Source of the DNA: SIG701 sp045577175
GTDB taxonomy: Bacteria; Bacillota; Clostridia; Oscillospirales; CAG-272
Direction: 5' to 3'
Assembly (NCBI GenBank): GCA_045577175.1
Contig: JAZNHT010000005.1
Coordinates: forward strand, 1-54,687
DNA: 54,687 nucleotides
Part shown: positions 24,917-33,846 of the stretch, piece by piece
Position numbering within the stretch: position 1 is the stretch's first letter
Layout: the number at the start of each line of letters is the position of its first letter
Made by a program: the position numbers and the translations under genes
The notes under the pieces: generated by a model
Told to the model about the DNA's origin: nothing
The model's input: only the letters and a program-made list of their open reading frames with translations
Databases searched by the model: none

Positions 24917-26071
24917 ATGGCAAAGATTCAGCTTCTCAATAAAATTTCGCCGATCGGTCTCAACCAGTTCACGGCTGATTATGAGATCGGCGATGCAGTG
25001 ACCGCACCCGACGCAATCATGGTGCGCTCCGCGGCTATGCACGATATGGAATTTGGCCCTGAGCTGAAGGCAATCGCCCGTGCCGGTGCCGGTGTCAACA
25101 ATATTCCCGTTGAGGCTTGCGCCAACAAGGGCATCGTTGTATTCAACACCCCCGGTGCCAACGCAAACGGCGTTAAGGAGCTTGCGATCGCCGCTTTGAT
25201 GCTCGCTTCCCGCGACATCGTAGGCGGTGTGAAGTGGGCATCCACCCTCACGGAGGATGTTGCCAAATCCGTTGAGAAAGGCAAGTCTGCTTTTGCAGGC
25301 TGTGAGGTTATGGGCAAGACGCTCGGCGTTATCGGTCTCGGTGCGATCGGCGGTCTTGTTGCAAACGCAGGTAAGTCTCTCGGTATGAACGTCGTCGGAT
25401 GCGATCCGTACATCACGATCGACGGCGCATGGCATCTGTCCCGTGCGATTCAGAAGGCGTCTACCTATGACGAAATCTACGAGCAGAGCGACTACATCAC
25501 TCTGCACGTTCCTGCTACTCCGCAGACGAAAAACATGATTAACAAGGACACGATCGCCAAGATGAAGGACGGCGTTCGCATCCTGAATCTCTCCCGTGCC
25601 GATCTTGTGAACATCGCTGATCTGAAGGAAGCGCTCGCTTCCGGCAAGGTTGCCTCCTACGTCACCGATTTCCCGACCGAGGACAGCATCAACGTCAAGG
25701 GTATCGTTGCAATCCCCCATCTCGGTGCCTCCACGGAGGAAAGCGAGGACAACTGCGCTGTCATGGCTGCCCGTGAGATCATGGACTTCCTTGAGAACGG
25801 CAACATCAAGAACAGCGTAAACTATCCGAACGTACAGATGCCGCGCACGGCAGATCACCGCGTTGTGATTCTCCACAAGAACATCCCGAACATGATCTCC
25901 CAGATCACGGGTGCTATGGCCGCCCAGAACATCAATATTGAGAATCTTGTCAACGCATCCAAGGGCGATTTCGCCTGCACGATTGCGGAGACGAACACGC
26001 CCATGACCGAGGCGATGCTTCTGAACATTGCCGCCGTTGAAGGCATCATCCGCGTAATTAAAATTGCGTAA
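24917..26071 (+). CDS. serA: D-3-phosphoglycerate dehydrogenase, short form with ACT domain
   Basis: Oxidises 3-phosphoglycerate with NAD+ to 3-phosphohydroxypyruvate, the first step of serine synthesis. 384 residues. The Rossmann motif GVIGLGAIG (137-145) and catalytic R227 (NLSRADL), E255 (DFPTED) and H268 (PHLGAST) are present. A C-terminal ACT domain (about 315-384) may bind serine. It lacks the ASB domain of the long Bacillus/Mycobacterium type. The RBS is CAGGAGA. It forms an operon with serC and ends in a strong terminator. Confidence 0.96.
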   Translation: MAKIQLLNKISPIGLNQFTADYEIGDAVTAPDAIMVRSAAMHDMEFGPELKAIARAGAGVNNIPVEACANKGIVVFNTPGANANGVKELAIAALMLASRDIVGGVKWASTLTEDVAKSVEKGKSAFAGCEVMGKTLGVIGLGAIGGLVANAGKSLGMNVVGCDPYITIDGAWHLSRAIQKASTYDEIYEQSDYITLHVPATPQTKNMINKDTIAKMKDGVRILNLSRADLVNIADLKEALASGKVASYVTDFPTEDSINVKGIVAIPHLGASTEESEDNCAVMAAREIMDFLENGNIKNSVNYPNVQMPRTADHRVVILHKNIPNMISQITGAMAAQNINIENLVNASKGDFACTIAETNTPMTEAMLLNIAAVEGIIRVIKIA

Positions 26072-26086
26072 AAATTACGTTTTCAG

Positions 26087-26118
26087 AGAACGGACAGTGA
26101 ATCTGTCCGTTCTTTTTT
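26087..26118 (+). terminator. Rho-independent terminator after serA
   Basis: 11-bp stem (26087-26097 with 26103-26113), TGAAT loop, TTTTTT following. Confidence 0.92.
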
Positions 26119-26130
26119 GCTGATTATGTG

Positions 26131-26159
26131 TTGATACCGAGCCAAAAACATGGTATAAT
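26131..26159 (+). promoter_or_regulatory. Sigma-A promoter of the DUF218 gene
   Basis: TTGATA (26131-26136), 17-bp spacer, TATAAT (26154-26159). Confidence 0.8.
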
Positions 26160-26191
26160 ACTAAATAATCATACTTGAGACGGAGGAAATT

Positions 26192-26875
26192 ATGGCTAAC
26201 AAAAAGAAAAAACACATATTCCGAAACGCATTTCTGACGATTCTGATTTTGGGCATTCTCTGCGCAGCAATCGTCGCGTTTACCAATTACCGCATCATCA
26301 CAAAAACCTCTGAGCAGATTCTTTCCTTTGAGGAAGCAGCCTCCTTGGGAGCTGACTGCGTTCTCGTGCTCGGCGCCGGTGTGCGCGATGACGGATCGCC
26401 CAGTCATATGCTGGAGGACAGACTGAAAACCGGTGTCGCTCTGTACGACAGCGGTACGGCGCCGAAACTTCTTATGAGCGGCGATCACGGAAGCAAAGAC
26501 TACAACGAAGTCTCCGTAATGAAAGACTTTGCGCTGGAGCGTGGGATCGCATCCGAAAACATTTTTATGGATCATGCGGGATTTTCCACCTATGAAAGTC
26601 TGTACCGTGCGCGGGATGTTTTCAAGGCGAAAAAAATCGTGATCGTATCCCAGGGCTACCACCTGTACCGCGCTTTGTATATTGCACAGTCACTCGGTAT
26701 TGATGCTGTCGGCGTCTCCGCCGATCTCCGCACATATTCCGGGCAGGATATGCGGGATATACGCGAGATTGCCGCGAGAACAAAGGATTTCTTTATGTGT
26801 ATCTTTCAGCCGGAGCCGACCTATCTCGGTGACGCAATTCCCGTAAGCGGAAACGGCGATCTGACAAACGATTAA
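26192..26875 (+). CDS. SanA/YdcF-type DUF218 membrane protein
   Basis: 227 residues. A basic N-terminus and one membrane segment (about 12-32) are followed by a DUF218 domain: ADCVLVLGAGVRDDGSPSHML, LLMSGDHG, NEVSVMKDFALERGI, STYESLYRARDVF and IVSQGYHLYRALYIA. Close homologues include SanA, linked to envelope barrier function in enterobacteria; no enzymatic activity is established for this group. The RBS is ACGGAGGA. Monocistronic. Confidence 0.9.
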   Translation: MANKKKKHIFRNAFLTILILGILCAAIVAFTNYRIITKTSEQILSFEEAASLGADCVLVLGAGVRDDGSPSHMLEDRLKTGVALYDSGTAPKLLMSGDHGSKDYNEVSVMKDFALERGIASENIFMDHAGFSTYESLYRARDVFKAKKIVIVSQGYHLYRALYIAQSLGIDAVGVSADLRTYSGQDMRDIREIAARTKDFFMCIFQPEPTYLGDAIPVSGNGDLTND

Positions 26876-26880
26876 CCTCA

Positions 26881-26905
26881 CTCCCCGTACCACGGATACG
26901 GGGAG
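26881..26905 (+). terminator. Terminator hairpin after the DUF218 gene
   Basis: 9-bp stem (26881-26889 with 26897-26905), 7-nt loop, followed by ATATTTGTTTATT, a weak T-tract. Confidence 0.65.
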
Positions 26906-26965
26906 ATATTTGTTTATTCGCCGAATTGTCCATAGATTGTTTCCAAATGGAAGCCTTAATATCTA

Positions 26966-26994
26966 TTGACAGTTTATGTCGGACATGATATAAT
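26966..26994 (+). promoter_or_regulatory. Consensus promoter with embedded palindrome, probable MarR operator
   Basis: TTGACA (26966-26971), 17-bp spacer, TATAAT (26989-26994). Inside the spacer lies ATGTC-G-GACAT (26976-26986), a perfect palindrome where a dimeric repressor would block RNA polymerase. Autoregulation by the MarR product is the natural reading. Confidence 0.75.
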
Positions 26995-27024
26995 TTATTT
27001 ATAAACTAACAAGAGAGGTACAGA

Positions 27025-27474
27025 ATGCATAACGAAAAAACACCGCACCGGCCGCATCTTATGTTTCTCATTCATGAGATCTCACGGCTGACACATCAGA
27101 AGATCAAAGCGGACTGTCCGGATATGCAGAGAAGCTGGAGGCTTATCATGATGGAGCTTGCCAGACGGGATAACGTGACACAGCTCGATCTCGTCCGCGC
27201 AACACATCTGAAGCCGCCGACGATCAGCGTCACACTGCAAAAAATGGAGCAGGACGGCATCGTTTTGCGCCGTCCCGACGAAAACGATCTGCGCGCAACG
27301 CGTGTATCGCTGACGGAAAAGGGACGCGAGATGGACACGCAGATTCTCGAAAGATTCCGCGAGGAAGAACGGCGCATGGAAAGTGAGCTGACCGCGGAGG
27401 AAGCGGAAACGCTGGAAAGAATCCTTCTGAAGCTCAAAAATTATCTGACAGGAGACACCGAAGACCGTGAATAA
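27025..27474 (+). CDS. MarR-family transcriptional regulator
   Basis: 149 residues, normal for MarR. The winged-helix core is visible: TQLDLVRATHLKPPTISVTLQKMEQDGIVLRR (helices and recognition helix; core TISVTLQKMEQDG) and a wing DENDLRATRVSLTEKGREM. N- and C-terminal helices would form the dimer interface. It is the first gene of an operon with two ABC exporter halves, overlapping the first by 8 bp. It probably represses the operon through the palindrome in its promoter and is released by a drug or toxic ligand (inference). Confidence 0.93.
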   Translation: MHNEKTPHRPHLMFLIHEISRLTHQKIKADCPDMQRSWRLIMMELARRDNVTQLDLVRATHLKPPTISVTLQKMEQDGIVLRRPDENDLRATRVSLTEKGREMDTQILERFREEERRMESELTAEEAETLERILLKLKNYLTGDTEDRE

Positions 27475-29200
27475 AATTAAGCTCCGCCGGTATCTGAAAC
27501 CGTACCGGCTCTTTGCCCTGCTCTCGCCGCTTTTGATGATCGGCGAGGTGCTGATCGACTTGCAGCAGCCGAAGCTCATGTCGAAAATTGTCAACGAAGG
27601 CGTCCTCGGCGCCGATTTCTCCGTGATCCTGACCACTGGCGTAAAAATGCTGATACTTGTCGCCATCGGCGGTATCATGGGCAGTCTCTGTGCGTACACC
27701 GCAAGCGTTGCTTCGCAGGGCTTCGGTAACGATTTGCGGGTAGACGCATTCAACCGCGTAATGAAGCTGTCTCTCCAGCAAACGGATCAATTTACGACCG
27801 GCTCGCTTGTCACAAGACTGACAAACGACATCACCTCCATGCAGGAGCTGGTGCAGATGATTCTGCGCATGTTCGTCCGTGCACCGATTCACCTGCTCGG
27901 CGGCTTGTATATGTGTCTCTCATTGAACATCAAATTCGGCTACGTTATGCTGATCTCTCTGCCTTTGCAAGCACTGATCGTGTTTCTTCTCGTGGTCAAG
28001 GCAAATCCCTTGTTTGCGAAGGTGCAGTCGAAAATCGACCGCGTGAACTCGGTCGTACATGAAAATGTATCCGGTGCGCGTGTTGTGAAAGCGTACACGT
28101 GCGAGGATTACGAAAACGAACGCTTTGACGGTGCCAACCGCGATTTTCAAAAGACAAATCTCAAGGTGCTTGAGCTGACCTCGGCAATCATGCCGCTTCT
28201 GATGATCGTCATGAACGTAAGCGTCATTGCCATCATCTACATCGGCGGCTGGCAGGTGCAGGCGCAGGCGATGAACGTCGGTGACGTCATGGCGGCTACG
28301 CAGTACATAACCCAGGCGCTCATGTCAATCATGATGGTAAGTATGATCTTTCAGCAGCTTGCCCGCGGACGTGCCTGCGCACAGCGTATCCGCGAAATGC
28401 TCGCTGCCGATCCTGCCGTTGTCAGCGGCAAGGTAACAGAGGGGACAGAAACAGGCACGGTCGAATTTCGCGGCGTTTCGTTCAAATATCCGGGCTCGGC
28501 AGGCGAAAATGTGCTGAACAATGTAACCGTATCGGTGAAAAAAGGGGAGACGCTCGCCATCATCGGCGCGACGGGATCGGGTAAATCGACGCTCGTCAGC
28601 ATGATTCCGCGCTTCTATGATGCGGTGGACGGCGATATTTTTGTAGACGGCGTGAACGTGAGCGAATGGGATCTGCACGCGCTCCGAAAGCGGATCAGCT
28701 TCGTTCTGCAAAAGAGTGAGCTCTTCTCCGGCACCGTGAAGGAAAACATCCGCTGGGGCAAGGATGACGCGACTGATGAGGAAATCGAATTTGCCGCCTG
28801 TGTCGCGCAGGCGGACGAGTTCATCCGCACAATCCCGAACGGGTACGACGGCTGGATCGCGGCGAAGGGCACTTCCCTGTCCGGCGGTCAGAAGCAGCGC
28901 ATGGCGAGCGCGCGCGCTGTTGTGCGCAAGCCGGAAATCATTATTTTTGACGACAGCACCTCCGCGCTCGATCTTGCCACCGAGGCGAAGCTACAGGCGG
29001 CACTCCGTGAAAATCTCGGCGACACGACCGTTATCAAGATCGCACAGCGTATCGCAAGCGTCATGCACGCCGACCGTATCGCCGTCATCGAAAACGGCAC
29101 GATCACCGCGTGCGACACGCACGAAAATCTGATGAAAACAAGCGAAACATACCGCGACATCTACGCGTCGCAGATCAAGGACGGAGTTGATAACGCATGA
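27467..29200 (+). CDS. ABC exporter half-transporter, degenerate-site subunit
   Basis: 577 residues: an N-terminal six-helix ABC transmembrane domain (1-~310) and a C-terminal ATPase domain. Walker A GATGSGKST (about 367-375), Q-loop VLQKSELFSG, signature LSGGQKQR (about 471) and Walker B IIIFDD (about 491) with Asp where the catalytic Glu should be. The H-loop position reads IAQRI, with Gln in place of His. These two changes mark it as the degenerate half of a heterodimeric exporter. The start is GTG at 27467, inside the MarR stop region, with GGAG upstream. Confidence 0.94.
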   Translation: MNKIKLRRYLKPYRLFALLSPLLMIGEVLIDLQQPKLMSKIVNEGVLGADFSVILTTGVKMLILVAIGGIMGSLCAYTASVASQGFGNDLRVDAFNRVMKLSLQQTDQFTTGSLVTRLTNDITSMQELVQMILRMFVRAPIHLLGGLYMCLSLNIKFGYVMLISLPLQALIVFLLVVKANPLFAKVQSKIDRVNSVVHENVSGARVVKAYTCEDYENERFDGANRDFQKTNLKVLELTSAIMPLLMIVMNVSVIAIIYIGGWQVQAQAMNVGDVMAATQYITQALMSIMMVSMIFQQLARGRACAQRIREMLAADPAVVSGKVTEGTETGTVEFRGVSFKYPGSAGENVLNNVTVSVKKGETLAIIGATGSGKSTLVSMIPRFYDAVDGDIFVDGVNVSEWDLHALRKRISFVLQKSELFSGTVKENIRWGKDDATDEEIEFAACVAQADEFIRTIPNGYDGWIAAKGTSLSGGQKQRMASARAVVRKPEIIIFDDSTSALDLATEAKLQAALRENLGDTTVIKIAQRIASVMHADRIAVIENGTITACDTHENLMKTSETYRDIYASQIKDGVDNA

Positions 29201-31074
29201 ACGCACCGCAACAGCCTCCGAAAAACGGTGAAAACCGTCCGATCATCGGTCCCGGCGGTCCGGGCGGCGGCGGTCCGCGCAATATGAACGCCAGAATGAA
29301 CCGCGAAAAGCCGAAAAACGCAAAGGGCACGATATTGAAGCTCGTCAAATACATCGGACGCTCCAAATATCTGATTCTCCTTCTGATGCTCGTTGTCATC
29401 GGATCGACGCTTCTGAGTCTGGCAGGTCCTGCGCTTCAGGGTGAGGCGATCAATGCAATCACGATCGATCCCTCCCTTGACAAGCTGTCCGTCGATTTTG
29501 ATGCGCTTGTCAAAACGCTGATGGTCATGGGCATCGTGTATATCGGCTCCTCCCTGCTCCAGCTTTTCCAAGGCATACTCTCCGCGCACATCTCGCAATC
29601 GACCGTATACACCATGCGCAAGGAGCTTTTCCGCAAAATCTCACACCTGCCGATCAAGTATCTGGATTCGCATCCGCACGGCGACATCATGAGCCGCATC
29701 ACAAACGATGTGGACAACATCTCAAATACAATTTCTTCCGCAATTGCGTCGCTCTTTTCCAGTGTACTGACGCTGATCGGTGCGCTTGTGATGATTATCT
29801 CCTACAGCTGGAAAATGGCACTGATTGCCATGGTTACGATTCCGCTGACTGTCTTCGTCTCCGCAACACTTTCCAAAGCGATGCGGAAGTATTTCGTACA
29901 GCGGCAGAAGATACTTGGCAGTTTGAACGGACAGGTGGAGGAAATGGTCACAGGCTACAAAACGGTCATGGCGTACGGCAAAGAGCCGATGGCGTGCGAC
30001 CGATTTGCCGAAACGAGCGCCGATTTCCGAAAATGCAGTATCAAAGCGAACGTATGGGGCGGCATCATGGGTCCGTGCAACAACCTCATAAACAACCTGA
30101 ACTACCTGATCGTTGCGGCGTGCGGCGGATATTTTGCGATCCGCGGACAAATTCTGATCGGTGATATTCAGTCGATTTTGCAGTATTCCCGTCAGCTTTC
30201 CCAGCCGATCAACGCAGTGGCAAATCTGTATGCGCAGATTATGACGGCAATCGCAGGCGCGGAGCGCATCTTTGACATTCTCGACACACCGGACGAGATT
30301 GACGAAGGAAAGCGTGCGCTGGATCCTCATCACATCCGCGGCGAGATCGAATTTTCTGACATCTGCTTCTCCTACACGCCGGAAAAGCCTGTGCTGAAAA
30401 ATCTGCATCTGACTGTGAAGCCCGGCGAAAAAATCGCCATCGTCGGTGCGACCGGCTCCGGCAAAACGACGATCGTAAACCTGCTCACGCGCTTCTACGA
30501 GCTGGACAGCGGCGCGATCTATCTCGACGGGGTGGACATCACCGAAATTCCGAAGAAGGAGCTGCGCGGCGCAATCGGCATCGTTTTGCAGGACACAGTG
30601 CTCTTCTCCGACACGATTGCGAAAAACATCCGATACGGAAAGACAGATGCATCGGATGAAGAAATGCAAAAAGCGGCATCGATGGCAAATGCGGCATCGT
30701 TTATCGACCGTCTGCCCGACGAGTACGAAACGGTGCTTGCCGAATCCGGCAGCAATCTGAGTCAGGGGCAGAGACAGCTTCTGTCCATCGCCCGTGCGAT
30801 TTTGTCCGACCCGAAAATATTGATTCTCGATGAAGCTACCTCCAGCGTCGACACGCGCACGGAGATGCATATTCAATCCGCGCTCGTCGCGCTGATGGAA
30901 AACCGCACGAGTCTGATTATCGCGCACCGTCTTTCCACGATCCGCGATGCGGACAAGATCGTTGTCGTCAAGGACGGCAAGATCGCCGAAGCAGGCAGTC
31001 ACGAAGAACTGCTCTCGGCAAAAGGCGAATACTACACACTGTATCAGAATCAGTTTGCAGGATTTGCAACCTGA
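29197..31074 (+). CDS. ABC exporter half-transporter, catalytic subunit
   Basis: 625 residues. A Pro/Gly-rich cytoplasmic N-terminus (about 1-45) precedes the six-helix domain. The ATPase has Walker A GATGSGKTT (about 417), signature LSQGQRQL (about 522), Walker B ILILDE (about 542) with catalytic Glu, and the H-loop IAHRLST. It therefore supplies the complete Walker B and switch His, while the partner supplies the canonical LSGGQ that completes the active site. ATG overlaps the previous stop by 4 bp (ATGA). Likely exports a drug, lipid or peptide; substrate unknown. Confidence 0.95.
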   Translation: MNAPQQPPKNGENRPIIGPGGPGGGGPRNMNARMNREKPKNAKGTILKLVKYIGRSKYLILLLMLVVIGSTLLSLAGPALQGEAINAITIDPSLDKLSVDFDALVKTLMVMGIVYIGSSLLQLFQGILSAHISQSTVYTMRKELFRKISHLPIKYLDSHPHGDIMSRITNDVDNISNTISSAIASLFSSVLTLIGALVMIISYSWKMALIAMVTIPLTVFVSATLSKAMRKYFVQRQKILGSLNGQVEEMVTGYKTVMAYGKEPMACDRFAETSADFRKCSIKANVWGGIMGPCNNLINNLNYLIVAACGGYFAIRGQILIGDIQSILQYSRQLSQPINAVANLYAQIMTAIAGAERIFDILDTPDEIDEGKRALDPHHIRGEIEFSDICFSYTPEKPVLKNLHLTVKPGEKIAIVGATGSGKTTIVNLLTRFYELDSGAIYLDGVDITEIPKKELRGAIGIVLQDTVLFSDTIAKNIRYGKTDASDEEMQKAASMANAASFIDRLPDEYETVLAESGSNLSQGQRQLLSIARAILSDPKILILDEATSSVDTRTEMHIQSALVALMENRTSLIIAHRLSTIRDADKIVVVKDGKIAEAGSHEELLSAKGEYYTLYQNQFAGFAT

Positions 31075-31075
31075 G

Positions 31076-31107
31076 AAAAAGGGCTGTTGCCGAAGCAACA
31101 GCCCTTT
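31076..31107. terminator. Bidirectional terminator between the ABC operon and the SLH gene
   Basis: 13-bp perfect stem (31078-31090 with 31095-31107), CGAA loop. TTTCTGTTTT follows on the plus strand and TTTTTCTC on the minus strand. Confidence 0.92.
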
Positions 31108-31118
31108 CTGTTTTGGAT

Positions 31119-33638
31119 TTAGTGAATCACGATGAGGGTTACGACATTGCCGTTCAGCACGTACTCGACATTTCTGCCGTAGGCGTCAGCAATCATCTTT
31201 GCGACAACCTCGCCGTCCTCTACGGTGACAACCTTCGTGTTTGCGTTAACGGTATAGGTGTTCTCACCGATCGTAACGGTGGAATTGGTGTAACCGCTGA
31301 GCTCACCGGTCGGGATCTCGCCTGCTGCGTCCACGATCGTGCCGTCGGAGCCGATGAGGTAAACTTCGCCGAGGGTGAGACCGACAAACGTGGTCAGTCT
31401 GTTCTCAATCGCGCCGGTTGCGTAGTTGAACACGCTGTACTCGATGTAGGTCAGGTTGTTCTCGTACACGATACCTGCGATGGAGAGAAGACGTACCGGC
31501 TGTGCCGCGGAATCGTAGTTGCCGAGGCTGCCGTCGCTTACGTAAAGGTAGCGGAGCGTCTCAACGGAGCCGACCTCGTTCGCAAAGACTGCTACAACCT
31601 TCGCGCCGTCGTTGATGTTGAAGGCGGACTGGTATGCGCCTTCCTTAACCTGGATTCTGCCGTTGTCAACCACGACGATTTTGGTATTTGCGTCGGTGAC
31701 AAACTTCATCTCAGATGCACCGCCGTTGGATGCAAGGTAAGATGCGCTGCCTGCATTGAAGGTGTAGTAGGTGTTTGCGCCCTTTTCAATCGTCGTACCA
31801 CTTGCAGAGCCCAGAATCACAGCAATCTCGCTGGTGCCGTAGCCGTTCTGGACGAACTTATTGATGCCGGAGAGGATCACGCCCTCGCTTACCTCGGGAG
31901 CGATCAGGGTGTATACGTCACCGTTTACGGTGTAGCGGTATACCTCACCTGCGGTGATGTCTGCGTTCGCGGTGTAGATGTTCTTGTTCACGCCGTCAAT
32001 GTTGACCGTGACAACGTAGCGGAACACGCCGTTCGTGAAAACGGGGAGTGCGCTGCTCATCGCAACGAGGTACTCGGAGTGGTCGGTAACGACCGTCTCG
32101 CCGATAACGGCAAGGATTGCGCCGTCGTAGACAACAACCTGTGCGTTAGCACCGATCGTGAGAAGTGCAGCGATGGAGGATGCGGGGATGCCGCCCTTTT
32201 CGTTACCGAGGGTGTAGGTCTCGCCTGCGACCTTCGCAGTCGTGGAGGTGATACGGGTTACCGTGCCGTACAGAACATCCAGAACCTCCGCAATGTGAAG
32301 CTCCTTCGTCTGTGCGTTGAAGTAGTACAGAACATACTCGCCTGCCTCTGCCTTCGGCTCGTTGGTGTAACCGCCGGTCAGCTCAGCCGCGGTCAGACCG
32401 CCTGCAAGATTGATCTTGCCTGCCTGATCCACCTGGAGATTACCGAAGCTGAAATTTCTGAGGATTGCAATCGATGCCGCGCTGTTCTCGCCGTAGAAGA
32501 TCAGATCGATGGAATACAGACCGAGACGTGCGTTCAGTGCATCAAGGGTGGTGAGCTGGGTGAGCGTCTTGTCGTTCTCGTATGCGTAGACCATCAGCTC
32601 GTTTGCGTTCGTTGCAAGCGCATCGGAGAAGGACTCCACAACGGTGTAATTCGTGCCGCCGATCGTGACGTAGCCCTTGCTTGCATTGACCTCAGCGTGG
32701 GTGTGAGTCTCGATCTCACTGACCTCAATCGCACTCAGCACGCTGATGAGCTTGCTTGCGTTGTTTACGGTGTAGATGACCTTGAACGTATGACCGAGAT
32801 AGTCATTCGGCTCGCCTGCCAGACCAAGCTCGGAAAACTTCACGGTCATCATGCGGACAGAGCCGCTTTCATCCTTGTAGCGAAGGGTTACATAACCGTC
32901 CTTAACGACGGTGGAGCCGCCGAGGGAGTAATCGTTGGACGCAACAAGCGTTGCTTCCTCCATCTCGTAGCCGAATACGTACTCGATAATCGTCGTTTTC
33001 TCGTAAACGGCATTGCCGCCTGCGAGATTCTTCTGAACGAGATACTCAGACGTCAGTGCGTTATACAGAATGATCGCCGTTTCACCGCGTGTGAGCGTCT
33101 CGGTGTACGCCAAGTGCTCAAGACCGCGATCCAGACCGAGCTTGATACCTGCGTCGATGTACGTCCACGGATAGCCGTTGTTCATCGCTGTGTTGGACTG
33201 ACCGAGGGCGCGGACAAGCATCGTCATTGCGTCCTGGAGGGTGATGCCGTCGAGCGGCTCGAACGTCGTAGCGGATGTACCGAGTATGTAGCCGGATGCA
33301 TTCGCCCACGAGATCGCACCGTGATAGGTATCATCGTACAGATCCTTAAAAGGTGAGGTGTTGACGCGACCGCCGCTCTGCTTATTCAGCATAAGGCGGA
33401 ACAGAAAGAGTGCCATCTGTTCGCGCGTTACGTTCTGCTCGGGAGAAAATTCATTCTCGGATGTACCGACGATAACGCCGATGTCGGAGAGAATGTCGAT
33501 CTCGTCCTTTGCCGCGTGCTCTGCGGTTACATCATTAAAACTGCGTGCAGCGACTGCGGGAATTGCAGCGCATACGATCAAAGAAGCCAATACCGCAGAA
33601 AGAATTCGTTTGAAACTACCGTTTCGGGTTTTGCTCAT
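31119..33638 (-). CDS. Secreted S-layer-homology (SLH) domain protein
   Basis: 839 residues. Signal peptide (KRILSAVLASLIVCAAIPAVAA), then three SLH repeats in the first ~200 residues (SFNDVTAEHAAKDEIDILSD; DTYHGAISWANASGYILGT; the third with TETLTRGETAIILYNAL). The other ~630 residues are beta-rich with recurring units such as VTIGGTNYTV, AKVAGETYTLGN and VTIGENTYTV. They resemble no domain that I can name. SLH repeats bind pyruvylated secondary cell-wall polymer, so the protein is on the cell surface. The ATG at 33638 has a perfect AGGAGG RBS. Confidence 0.92.
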   Translation of the reverse strand: MSKTRNGSFKRILSAVLASLIVCAAIPAVAARSFNDVTAEHAAKDEIDILSDIGVIVGTSENEFSPEQNVTREQMALFLFRLMLNKQSGGRVNTSPFKDLYDDTYHGAISWANASGYILGTSATTFEPLDGITLQDAMTMLVRALGQSNTAMNNGYPWTYIDAGIKLGLDRGLEHLAYTETLTRGETAIILYNALTSEYLVQKNLAGGNAVYEKTTIIEYVFGYEMEEATLVASNDYSLGGSTVVKDGYVTLRYKDESGSVRMMTVKFSELGLAGEPNDYLGHTFKVIYTVNNASKLISVLSAIEVSEIETHTHAEVNASKGYVTIGGTNYTVVESFSDALATNANELMVYAYENDKTLTQLTTLDALNARLGLYSIDLIFYGENSAASIAILRNFSFGNLQVDQAGKINLAGGLTAAELTGGYTNEPKAEAGEYVLYYFNAQTKELHIAEVLDVLYGTVTRITSTTAKVAGETYTLGNEKGGIPASSIAALLTIGANAQVVVYDGAILAVIGETVVTDHSEYLVAMSSALPVFTNGVFRYVVTVNIDGVNKNIYTANADITAGEVYRYTVNGDVYTLIAPEVSEGVILSGINKFVQNGYGTSEIAVILGSASGTTIEKGANTYYTFNAGSASYLASNGGASEMKFVTDANTKIVVVDNGRIQVKEGAYQSAFNINDGAKVVAVFANEVGSVETLRYLYVSDGSLGNYDSAAQPVRLLSIAGIVYENNLTYIEYSVFNYATGAIENRLTTFVGLTLGEVYLIGSDGTIVDAAGEIPTGELSGYTNSTVTIGENTYTVNANTKVVTVEDGEVVAKMIADAYGRNVEYVLNGNVVTLIVIH

Positions 33639-33694
33639 AAATGAGTTCCTCCTGTGTTTTTCTTTCGAGAGATCATCTCGCCTCTCGCAACGAT

Positions 33695-33723
33695 ATGATA
33701 CCACAGGCGAAAATCCGGCGCAA
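33695..33723 (-). promoter_or_regulatory. Sigma-A promoter of the SLH gene
   Basis: Minus strand: TTGCGC (33718-33723), 17-bp spacer, TATCAT (33695-33700). The leader contains a CGAGAG...CTCTCG hairpin (33666-33687) that may stabilise the mRNA. Confidence 0.65.
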
Positions 33724-33814
33724 TAGATTTTTTCGAGGTGAAATATTTCTGAAAACTATCTTCATTTCGGGTTAAGAATTTTGAAAAGTTCTGCCATTTT
33801 ATAAAATTTTTGAT

Positions 33815-33841
33815 AAAAAAACGTGCGATAAACGCACGTTT
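33815..33841 (-). terminator. Rho-independent terminator after the beta-lactamase-fold gene
   Basis: 9-bp stem (33819-33827 with 33833-33841), 5-nt loop, then TTTT on the minus strand. Confidence 0.88.
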
Positions 33842-33846
33842 TCCTT

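Noticed and set aside
31113..33356. 747-codon plus-strand open frame opposite the SLH gene
   Set aside because: The minus-strand frame has SLH repeats, a signal peptide and a perfect RBS. The antisense frame is rich in Cys/Arg/Val without recognisable motifs.
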